Below are positions 13,201 to 25,200 of a DNA stretch of 64,000 bases, one piece after another (position 1 is the first letter of the stretch; every line of letters starts with the position of its first letter). The notes below the pieces were generated by a model. It did not search any database. It saw only the letters and a program-made list of their open reading frames with translations, and was not told the DNA's origin. The position numbers and the translations under genes are program-made. Source of the stretch: Owenia fusiformis (Eukaryota; Annelida; Polychaeta; Sabellida; Oweniidae); assembly GCA_903813345.2 (NCBI GenBank), contig CAIIXF020000003.1, positions 20,040,931 through 20,104,930 on the forward strand, in the 5' to 3' direction.

Positions 13201-16200
13201 CTATAAACTTTGACATCAAGCAGTTTATTACACTCACTTCAAATATTGACATCAGACAGTTCAAAACAAAGATAGTTCTCATGATATGATTATAAACTTC
13301 AGTTGGTTAAGTGTGGACAAAAATTTTTTTGAAAAAATTGCTATATGTACCTGCACATGTTATTTTCTAGTACAAAATAAAGTATGAATGCATGTGTGAA
13401 TTTCCTTGCTTCCTTTTCAGGAAAGTATCATTACATTGCAGTCCTGCCAACCTTTTATGAAAAATTTGTTGGAGATTTTTTTTAAAAAAGCGGCACTTTT
13501 ACAGGAGATTTTTCTGGTAGTTTTTGCTGTAGTTTTCAATAAAATGCTGTAGTTTTAGGTGGATTTTTGAAAAATGGTAGTTTTACGGTAGATTTTGTAA
13601 AAACGGTAGTTTTTGCGGAATCATATTATCTCCAGTTTTTCTTCTAAAAAAGCAGTAGTTTTTACAGTTAATTTTCTATAAAGTGGTAGTTTTTACAGTA
13701 GATTTTTGAAAAAATGGTAATTTTTGCGGGATTTTTTTTAAATAACTGGAGTTTTGCGGTAGATTATGAAAAAACAGATTTAGATCTGAAAAACACTCTT
13801 GTCTAAGTTTTTTTATGCTAAATACTTTGATCCTTACCATAATTAGATGAGGCAATCTGTTTATATCCACCATTTTTGAGCATTTCCGACAAGTTAAAGC
13901 AACTGAAACCTTGTAAATCAAGATGTTTGCTGAGTAAGCACTTTCAAATTATCCATGTGCATAAAATGTAGTTCTTCCATCCCTATTTGAACGATGTTGC
14001 CGATTTTTAGGTGAATGTGTGACATTAAGCATAAGGTTTAGTTAAATGCAATTAGAAAACAAAACAATATGATGAAAATATCAAGTAATAAGGTAGATGA
14101 TTGAATTTTTTTTACAAATGATTTTATGGGAGATTTCAGCAAAACTATGAGAGATTTTATGAAAAAAATTGCGGGAGATTTTAGTACAGGAGTCTTAACG
14201 AAGGAAAATGGTAGTTATTTTTTTACGGAAACAAAAAATTTACAGTAGATTTCCGTAAAAAAATGGAAGGTTGGCAGGTATGCATTATCTTTTATTAGCA
14301 TATCTGGTAAAAGGTCAATGGTAACTCCAGGAAATGCTGATATTTCATGCTCTCTTATTTTCCAAATTGTTTTTCTCAAAGTTTCTGGACAACACTGGAG
14401 CCTACATTCACCTGTTTCCAGGTTTACTAAAAGAAGACAGTGTAATGATACTTTCCTGAAAAAAGCAAGGAAATTAACACATGCCTTCATACTATATTTT
14501 GTACCAGAAAATGACATGTGCAGGTATAGCAATGTTTTTGTGCACCATTACCTAAGACTGTTGGCTTAATATTATATTCTTGTATTTTCTCATGAACCTT
14601 TGAGAAGAATCACGTGATCAAAATCTTATCACATTACTTGATATTCAAAAAGTCATACAACGTTTCAAATGTTATCAATGAAAAAATGTCACAAAACGAC
14701 AATGGCAGCCTTCCATATGCTTTCATAGACAGTACAATTGAAGACAATCCGATGCTCGGATTCCCAAATAACTTCATTGAGCTAATGAGTGAATATTTTC
14801 GCATGGTAACTTGGAATGATGTTCAGAGAGAAAAATCAATTTCTCAAAAGGTTGTTGCTGGATTCGTCAGCTCTCCAACACACTTATCTCTTCAGAACAA
14901 CCTGGATATGTTTTCAAATTTAAAAGTTATTGCAAACTTAGGTGTAGGTGTGGATCATTTAAAGATACCACTATACACAGAGAAGGGTATAAAGGTTGCA
15001 AACACACCTGATGTACTTGGACCATGTGTTGCGGATATGGGATTCATGCTTATTCTTGCGACTGCACGAAATCTCAAAACTGGTAATTATACGTCAGAAT
15101 TTTAGCATAGCATTCACTTGCATTGAAACAAAGTCATTAAACAGATGGTGGGCCATCGACCCCTCCCACTTCAAAACAATATTAATCTGTTATGATGCCT
15201 GTGGTTTGTAAAATCTGTCATTCATCTTTACTTTCCATTACATCAGCAGCCTCAGATACCATGGCCACTTCATCCTGAAATGAAGTCACGATTTACTGTG
15301 ATAATCCTCATAGTGAAACTCAGGGTTCTCCACAGGATTTTTTCTCAAGTGGGTGCAAAATTCTCATTTTCACAATTGAGGCCTAAATAGGTTACAATAT
15401 GCCAATTTTCATGATTTTTCTCATTTTCAAGTGGGTGCAAATGGATTTTTAGGTGGGTGCAAACCTGTTTTTTCTAAAATCACAGATAGGTGCTGCGCCC
15501 ACTTGCTTTAATACTGGGGAGATCATTGAAATGTTTTATACATGTAAACTCATAATTGAATTTTCACGTGACTATGACCTATAGAGGATATGACCTTGCC
15601 CATACAGGATATGATCGAAACGGTGACCTACAGATTTACAAAATTTTGAAATACAAATCTTTAAGTCTGCTTAACATACATGGCCTATGGTTGGCATTTA
15701 AGGTTATCCTTTTTTGTTTTGAATTCAAACAATGTTAGATAAAACAACTTACATCTCATACACACTGATGTTAAGTGTAATGTTAATATATGTGTCAATC
15801 TGAGATAAGGTATCAGAAAATGTGCCAAGTACTGAAGTCATCTCAACTGATCATTTGATAATGGTTTGTGGTACATTTGATGACCTTTGAAGCAAAGTAT
15901 GTATGTCCTCTTAAAAAGTATATTTTATTTATTTTTTAATTTTCACAGTTGATGGTGTTTTTCTGGCTGTTTTTTCCATATGTTATCCATAAAATAAGCA
16001 GCCCAACAAGTGAAAATGTTATGCTGTACATATGTATATACTGCAAAATAGGGATGTCAACTGTCCCGCAATTTGCGTATTTGTCACGCATTTGCTGAAG
16101 AATTTGAAGTCACGCCAGTTATTTTTGCATGACAGAAAATGTCACGCAAATACGCATTTTACCTGGTAATTAGCAAGCAAAAATATTTCTGTAGAAAAAT

Positions 16201-19200
16201 TTCTAAAAAAGATCGTCTACACAGCAAAAATATGAACGCGGGAAAAAAAATTACGCATATTGTTCGGACTTTTCATACCTACCCCCCCCCCCCCCCGTTG
16301 ATGGATGTTTGAAACGCAAGCTTAGCTAGCGCGAAAATTTGAGGTGTTCAAAATTTGGCAAGGTGTAATAAAATTTAAACCAAGGTGTTCAAAATTTGGA
16401 TCAAGGTGTTCAGATTTGGACCAAGGTGTTCACATTTTGAGGGGAGGTGTTCAACATTTCCAAGTCACTCATGTTAGGTGTTCCCAAGTTGACAGGCTTG
16501 AGGGATACATGAGAAAGCACAAAGCACAATATTGAAAAACAGGTTTTCAATAATCTTTCAACAATGCCATCCACCATGTAGATGTCAGAAAGTTACATTG
16601 TTTTAGCATATGGTTATTCATTCATCTAAATATACCAAAGTCATGTATATATTCAAAATTTAACTTCTCTTTTGTAAGATGTTGGTAGTCCTGAAAAGGA
16701 CTGTTTGGTGTGCTGTGCTGATGCTACTGCTCTGTTCCTCACGCAGCATAAAAGGAAAATTGGAGAAATCCTGAATCCAAAACATGTTGATTGCTGCTTC
16801 AAACTTGCATCTCATCATCTTCATTTTCAAAGAAGGAATACTCAGACTCATCATCAGAATCCTGGGTCTTCATCTGGTCAACTTTACTCTTGAGGTCCTC
16901 AACTACAGCAGCCATCTCAGTTGCATAGTGGTAAAACATCATTTTCATGTTGCTGAGTGTTGATAACTGTAGACGTAAGGAGTAGCGATGAGCCTCTCTT
17001 TGGTGTACCTTGGCTCGCTGGTAACGAATTTCCACCATCTTGGCTCTGTCATCAATCAGTAGCAGCTGTTCACATGCTCTTGTAAATTTTCTATACGCAA
17101 CATAGAGTTGTTCAGTAGTTTGCTCCAAATCATGGCTGTTGTCTCTCTCTAGCACTACATAAGCTTCAGATTCTTGCATAGAATAGGAATCCATTGTGTT
17201 TGCGTCTTAGAGTTGTGATGTGATTGCTAGGCAAGTCAGATCAATAATGACTTGAACAAGAATTGAAACAGTATTTATACTGCTCTAGAGGAAACTAATG
17301 TCACTTAAAGAAACATTGACATCAGACAATCAGACAGTTTAATACAGTCATTTCAAACAGCCAGTTACTGTTTAAAACATCAAGAGCAAACCCCAAAATG
17401 ATTTTAAACATTGACATCAGACAGTTTATTACTTCAAACATTGGCATCAGTCAGTTTAAAACACCAAAAGCAAACCTCAAACAATGATTTCAAACTTTGA
17501 CATTAATGACAGTTTAAAATTAGAAAAACACACAAAATTTTAGGAAATATAATTTTTTTTGAATACACGTAAATAACATTACAATTCTAGAAGTTATAAA
17601 AATGAATCATATGTAAAATGACTGCCAGAAGTCCAGCCATGAAATATAAACTGGTGAAATATAAATAATATGTCATATTTTAAATGTATTTCAATTTTTC
17701 CAGCTATGGCAGAAGCCTGTGCCCCCTCCCTCCCTAACAATAGCTTTAACGGAAATGCCCTAGGTGTAGATGTATGTGAGGCTACCTTGGGAATTATTGG
17801 AATGGGAAGTATAGGATATAAAATTGCCCAACGTGCTAAAGGATTTGATATGAAGATATTGTACTACAACAGAAGTAGAAGGTTAGTGAAAATAGCCAAA
17901 ATATAACAAAGTATTATATCACATATGATTATGTATTATATGTTATATTCTTTGAAGTTTTTTGAAAATTTATCAGTACAGTACAAGCAATTTACATAGA
18001 AATCATTTAAAACATTTTTTAAAATCATTGCTCCCAACCGATGCCGGCCGGCTATGAGACACAATTTCAAAAGTGGAATGATAGTTAAACAATGAGATGT
18101 GTATATTGAGTTCATTGTTCCTTTCTTTCTACGAAAGGGAGACATCTTCCCAATGATGATGTAAGGGCCCTCTTGTTGGCCCATTGTACCTCCTAATCAT
18201 ATCATATTAATACTGGGTCTAAAATAGTATCACCAATTGAATATATAATGACCTGATGTTTGATGAAGTTATCTAACATTATCTTGTGATCTCGACATTA
18301 GCTCCAGAGGATAACTATTTTGTCTTCATTTAAGCAGCTATTAAAGGAAGTATAGCCTGAGCAAGGGAGATATGAACTGAGAAAACATCACTGACCTTGT
18401 AAGACTAAATTTACCTTTTTCAGACCTGAAGAAATAGAAAACTCAGTTGGTGCTACATTTGTTCCTAAACTACATGACTTGCTCCCTCAGTGTGACTTTG
18501 TGGTTGTGATATGTCCCCTAAGTGCAGAGACAAAAGGGCTGATAGGAGCAGAAGAGTTCAACCTGATGAAACCCACTGCTACCATTGTGAACATTGCTAG
18601 GGGTAGGTGTCATTCATTGTAGTTCAACCTGATGAAACCCACTGCTACCACTGTGAACATTGCTAGGGGTAGGTGTCATTCATTGTAGTTCAACCTGATG
18701 AAACCCACTGCTACCACTGTGAACGTTGCTAGGGGTAGGTGTCATTCATTGTAGTTCAACCTGATGAAACCCACTGCTACCATTGTGAATATTGCTAGGG
18801 GTAGGTGTCATTCATTATACTGTAGTTCAACCTGATGATCGAAACCCACTGCTACCATTGTGAATATTGCTAGGGGTAGGTGTCATTCATTGTAGTTCAA
18901 CCTGATGAAACCCACTGCTACCACTGTGAACATTGCTAGGGGTAGGTGTCATTCATTATTGTTCAACCTGATGAAACCCACTGCTACCATTGTGAACATT
19001 GCTAGGGGTAGGTCATTCATTGTAGTTCAACCTGATGAAACCCACTGCTACCACTGTGAACATTGCTAGGGGTAGGTGTTTTTTGTTTTTTTTTTTCATT
19101 TCTCATTTATTCCAAATATAACATAAAATACATTACAATATTATTGCCTACGTTTTTCAACATTGTCGGCAATATACAAAACATATAAAAATGGAAACAA

Positions 19201-22200
19201 TGAAAATACAATAGATAAGGTACATAATATTAATGGCAGGGAATGTTAGAGGCTTTCAGGGGGGGGGGGGTTAATCTAAAATATCAAGAGCCTGGCAGAT
19301 GTAATGGCTAACTATATGAATAATTTGTTCATTATCAGTTACAGTGAGATTTCTGTCTCCAAATAATAAAAATTGAATTTTTTCATGAGAGTTTAAATTT
19401 TGGAAACGATTGAAAAATACTAAGGTTTTTAGTCCTGCTAGGAGAGTGCATCTTTCTTGTTGCAGCAGAGGGCAGTTTAATAAAAAGTGATGCGTTGTTT
19501 GTTGTATGTCACCACATACGCAGAAAGGGTCATTTACTGTCACAAAGTTATGGGAATATAAATGTGCTTTTAGAATCAGTCCAGCTCTAAATCTATTGAA
19601 CAGAATTTCAATTTTCCTTGGCATTGTCATATTCATTTTAGTAGTGGATACTCTGGAGTCAGGGCTCATATTTCCTCTTACTAACCTTTTAAATCTAGAT
19701 ATTGGTTGGCCTTTCCTGTCCTCATATGGTATGTCATCCCACAGGGTCATAGCCCTGATAATGGTTGACTTTTTGAACGAATTACTGATTGGAAAGGGTA
19801 TTCTATAATGCCTTGGTTGTCTTAGGGGCCGATTTGGAATATTCTCGTATGAACTAACTAAATCACAAATGAAAGGAGGGAAACAATGGTATCTAGCCTT
19901 GAAAGCAAAAATTTTAAGATGTTCTTCTCTCCTGGAAGCTAACGTTTTCCAGTTGAGTAATGATAAAACTTTCGATGTGTTTGAACCGTGTATTGCTCCT
20001 GACACATGGCAAGCTGCTTGATAATGAAGTCTATCCAATGTTAATAGTTTTGAAGTTGATGCCTTATCATATATTGTATCACAGTAGTCGAAATGTGGTA
20101 GTATAAATGAATTATATATATTCACTAGGTATTTACTGTTTAGCATTTTAGTTAACTTTTTCAATGGTCTCATGAGAGAGATTACTCTCTCTATGAGTTG
20201 GTCAACATGTGAATTAAAGTTTAGATTTTGATCAAGTACTAAGCCCAGGTGTTTGTGTTTGGTGCAACTAGGAATCACATCTCCTCCTAGTTTTAAAGGG
20301 ACTGGCTCTTGTAATAGTCTTCTATTTCCTGATACAAAGGTTAAGTCAGCACTTTTTTGTGCCTTAAAAGTCATCTTCCAAGTCATGGCCCAATTTGCCA
20401 AAATGTCAAGATCTCTTTGAAGTGGTTGGTGAATGTTTAAAATCTGATCAAAACTGTCATGTGCACTATAAATAGATGTATCATCAGCAAAAATAAATGT
20501 TTTGGATAGGAGATCATCTGGTAAGTCATTAATGTAAATAAGAAATAGGAGGGGCCCGAGGACTGATCCTTGAGGTACACCTGCATTGATTTTATAGTTA
20601 TTTATATTGTGATCATTGTTATTATTATTGTTATTTGTTCCATTATTAAGATTTCCATAATTTTCAGAAGACCAATCAGATAAGCTGTTGTTGACTTTGG
20701 CTCAAACCCTTCTGTCTTTTAAATATGATGTCATTAGCTGTACAAAATTGAGATTACAACCATAGCCTTTAAGTTTCTGTATAAGTAATCTATGCGGGAC
20801 TAAATCAAAAGCGGCTGTTAAATCTAAAAAAGCTGAGCGGACATATTTATTATTATCTATATTTTCATGGATATTGTGAACAATGTTAATTAACTGGTTA
20901 ACGGTGCTGTGCTTCGGGAGAAAACCACTCTGGAATTTGTATAAAAGGTTGTGTTGAAGCAGATGAGCCAAAAGATGTTTGTGAATGATGGTTTCAAGAA
21001 CTTTCGAAAGGTTACTTAAGAGTGTCACCGGTCTATAGTTGCTGACAAGTTCCCTGTCTCCTTTTTTATAAATAGGAACAATAATACCTTCTTTCCATAT
21101 ATCAGGGAAAGTGTTCTCTTCTAATATCTTATTAAATAGTTTACTGGTTGGTAAAGCAAGAGATCTGGCACATAGTTTTAACATTTTGTTATTAATTTCA
21201 TCAGGCCCTTGAGATTTAGTTGTGTCAAGGTCATGTAAAAGTTCAAAGACTTCTTCAGTCGTGGTTCTAAAATTTTGCATAGTATGTTGTGTTCTAAGTT
21301 GGAAGGGAGGAGTGTAGTCATCATTTATGTTAATTATGTTTTTTCCAACAAAGTATTTCATGAGAGCATTGGCTTTTTCATAGCTGGTACAGGCTGAAGT
21401 ATTTAAAGTGGGATTTCTCAATACTGGTATTGTTGACACTTGATTTTTTCCAAGAAGTTCTTTTATCAATGACCAATAATCTACAGAATTTCTACTAACA
21501 TATTCAATCTTATTAACTAGTTTTCTTTCATAATCAGATTTAGCTTCTTCTATTAACTGCTTTACTAATTGATTTTGTGTTTTGAACTTGTCTCTATAGA
21601 ATGGGTCATTAGTTGATTTAAATTTGTGGTGGATTTTATTTCTTTTGTATATTTCTTTTTTAATGTCATTTGTAAACCATGGCTGATCATCAAATCTAGA
21701 AGAAATTATCTTATTTGGAATATTATCTTTCATGATTTGAAACAATGTTTTAATATAATTGTTAGTTGCATTATTTACAGTATCTGTATCAATAAAGTTC
21801 CAATTGATTTCTGATATCTTATTATTAATTAGTTCCAGATTAATATCATAATACCATATTGTCTTTTTAATTGATGGTTCCCTGGGAATTTTTAGTCTAA
21901 ATTTTGTAACTATTGAACAATGATCTGAATTTCCAACAGGTGGATCCACATTGAAAGTTAGGAGGTGCTCAGAATCAGATATAAGTAGATCAATGCAGGA
22001 TTTAGAATTATTAGTTATTCGTGTCGGTTCATTAATAAGTTGTTTAAGACCTAAGTCAATTAAGATATTACTAAGTTCATATCCTGCAAGATTATTATTA
22101 TCATCCTCATACCAGATATCATTACGAGCATTGAAGTCTCCGTTTATAATCATTCCATCACTGGGTTTAGTTAATACCTGTCCAAAGTTATCTTTCAATG

Positions 22201-25200
22201 AGTTAAAATATTGTCTTGTTTCATGAGCAGACATAGAGGGGGAACGGTAGAAGAACCCATACATTAATGACTTATGATTAGCCTTTATCTCAATCCAGCA
22301 GTTTGACATTTCATCAGACATATATTCATCACAGATTTTAGATTCAATTGTGTCATGTGTCCAAAGAATCAGTCCCCGTCCATTGTTTGCTGAAAATTTT
22401 GGTTTGCCATAGCCTAACACATTAAAGTTCTTGGAGTTTAAATCATTTGTGGAGATGTTTCCTGTTTCGCAAATTGCCATAATATGAAACTGTTCATTTT
22501 TAGCATACTGTTTAAGGAATTCTAATCTACCCATTGAATCAGCTTTGATACTATTTATGTTACAAAAAAGTATTTTTAGATCATCAACCGGTCCAGGATT
22601 GATTTCCACATCTCCACATAACATTAACAGAATTCTACTTATGTGACTTGGGTTATGTATGAGCAGTACCGAACCTGGGAGGCAACCTATTGACAGTACC
22701 AGTAGAAACAATTTAATAACGACTAGTGAAAAATTAGAATGCTGATGCATGACATATGATAGTACATAAAAACATGTCATTGATACCAGACAAAAATAAA
22801 ATACTTGTTGGGCAAATATTATAATAAAAGACAAGAATGTAAAAACCAGTGTTCCATGTTTGGCAATGTTAAACAATAACCCTCCACCAATTAGTAAGAG
22901 GGTTAAGAGAGTACAAATTCTGAAATATAAGCCTGGTATATCACTGGAAGAGTCTGGTGCATTGATCATTTTCAGTTTATGGTAATTAAACAACCCTACT
23001 GCTATTCTCCATATTTCAATACAAATTGGCATTAGCCAATTCCAACCCTAGCAGGATTGTAACCTACATTTATCATTAGAACACATGTTAACTTACAATA
23101 CAATAAAATTCGCCCCCACGGAAAGCCTGTAACACAAAAAAGCTCAAGTTCACAAGTCATGGTATAGGCCATGAACATGGCAGTCATTGTAAATATGATC
23201 ATGTTTGAGATCATACTTTCAATGTGACTGTCTGTGAATAAGGGCTCTCTGGAAAGTGTTATAAAATCATATCTCATGTGCCATTATAAGTTTTTTTTAT
23301 TCAATGTCCAAAACCCTAAATGGGTTTGACATTGTCTAGTCTTTACCCAATCATTATTTAACCATACTGTTTTAAAGATGTATATGTCAGCCTATAATTT
23401 TATTGCACAAATACTTCAAAAAAAGAACTCAAATTTTTGTTTTGAAATAATTCCTCAGTGATAGCATAATAACATTGCATTTAGGACTGTGTATGTGATT
23501 ATACTACACTAAGATTGGATACCCTGAGATTAGATTATTATTAGGTGTAACACAACTCTGGATGAGAGTTGGGATAGCTTCATTCTTAGCAGAACACCCT
23601 GAATTAAAAGACATATTGGACTATTGCCTAAGGGTCATTAGTTATTAGTAAATACAAACATTGTTCACTTTACATGACCTTTTACAAGTTTCCACAGTTA
23701 GAGTGTGAGGTCATTTAGAAAATTGATAGCAGGGTATTGTGATTTAGAGTACTGCAAAACAAAACTTGTAAACCACTGACCACACTCAATGCAATTCAAC
23801 TGTGAATGTTTTCCAATTCCCCAATATATACAGATTTAGCATATACGCATAATTATCCATGATAGAGTACGTTATGCTATGCATAAAAATACAAGTCGAG
23901 ATTGACATATGTGTAGCATTATGCACAAATCGAAGAAAATATAGGCTAGATTCATGTTGGTGTCATTCATTGTAGTTCAACCTGATGAAACCCACTGCTA
24001 CCACTGTGAACATTGCTAGGGGTAGGTGTCATTCATTGTAGTTCAACCTGATGAAACCCACTGCTACCACTGTGAACGTTGCTAGGGGTAGGTGTCATTC
24101 ATTGTAGTTCAACCTGATGAAACCCACTGCTACCATTGTGAATATTGCAAGGGGTAGGTGATTCATTATAGTTCAACTTGATGAAACCCATTGCTACCAT
24201 TGCGAACATTGCTAGGGGTAGGTCATTCATTGTAGTTCAACCTGATGAAACCCACTGCTACCATTGTGAACATTGCTAGGGGTAGGTGTCATTCATTGTA
24301 GTTCAACCTGATGAAACCCACTGCTACCATTGTGAACATTGCTAGGGGTAGGTGTCATTCATTGGAGTTAACCTGATGAAACCCACTGCTACCATTGTGA
24401 ACATTGCTAGAGGTAGGTCATTTATTGTAGTTCAACCTGATGAAACCCACTGCTACCACTGTGAACGTTGCTAGGGGTAGGTGTCATTCATTGTAGTTCA
24501 ACCTGATGAAACCCACTGCTACCATTGTGAATATTGCTAGGGGTAGGTATCATTCATTGGAGTTAACCTGATGAAACCCACTGCTACCATTGTGAACATT
24601 GCTAGGGGTAGGTGTCATTCATTGTAGTTCAACCTGATGAAACCCACTGCTACCATTGTGAACATTGCTAGGGGTAGGTGTCATTCATTGGAGTTAACCT
24701 GATGAAACCCACTGCTACCATTGTGAACATTGCTAGAGGTAGGTCATTTATTGTAGTTCAACCTGATGAAACCCACTGCTACCACTGTGAACGTTGCTAG
24801 GGGTAGGTGTCATTCATTGTAGTTCAACCTGATGAAACCCACTGCTACCATTGTGAACATTGCTAGAGGTAGGTCATTTATTGTAGTTCAACCTGATGAA
24901 ACCCACTGCTACCATTGTGAACATTGCTAGGGGTAGGTCATTCATTGTAGTTCTACCTGATGAAACTCACTGCTACCATTGTGAACATTGCTAGGGGTAG
25001 GTGATTCATTATAGTTCAACTTGATGAAACCCATTGCTACCATTGCGGACATTGCTAGGGGTAGGTCATTCATTGTAATTCAGCCTGGTGAAACCCATTG
25101 CTACCATTGTGAACATTGCTAGAGGTAGGTCATTTATTGTATTAAACTACAGAATTGAATTAGATTTTATATCCCACCAAGAATTAGAGGCAATTTCTTC

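Larger units (their letters stand above)
4240..13300 (-). repeat. Tandem array of ~2-kb units with stem-loop genes
   Basis: Five units, plus one truncated, each contain in - strand order: an upstream degenerate minisatellite, a TATA box, an intronless ORF, a 3' stem-loop with purine element, and about 1 kb of AT-rich spacer ('cctcagatttttgtga', 'agattactttgac', 'gattaatggaaaatt'). The ATGs are at 4747, 6621, 8834, 10638 and 12782. A sixth, more diverged copy lies alone at 16.66-17.30 kb. The array sits inside intron 1A of the dehydrogenase on the opposite strand. Near-identity between units, including spacers, suggests recent tandem duplication or gene conversion. Confidence 0.9.
19080..23958 (-). 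mobile_element. APE-type non-LTR retrotransposon (LINE), nearly full length
   Basis: About 4.88 kb inserted in the minisatellite and flanked by the 5-bp repeat GGTGT (19075-19079, 23959-23963). The 3' end is an A-rich tail (T-rich 19080-19096 on +). - strand order: ~0.7 kb 5' region, an 81-codon small ORF, then one long frame with hydrophobic leader, 2A motif, endonuclease, reverse transcriptase and C-terminal zinc-knuckle-like motif. The 2A motif before an APE endonuclease is known from LINEs of several invertebrates. Clade not resolved. Confidence 0.9.

Noticed and set aside
4240-17300. Array as a true histone cluster
   Set aside because: Promoter and 3' end are histone-like, but none of the products resembles H1, H2A, H2B, H3 or H4.
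19506-22226. + strand ORFs over the LINE
   Set aside because: Shadows of the - strand polyprotein, no recognisable product.
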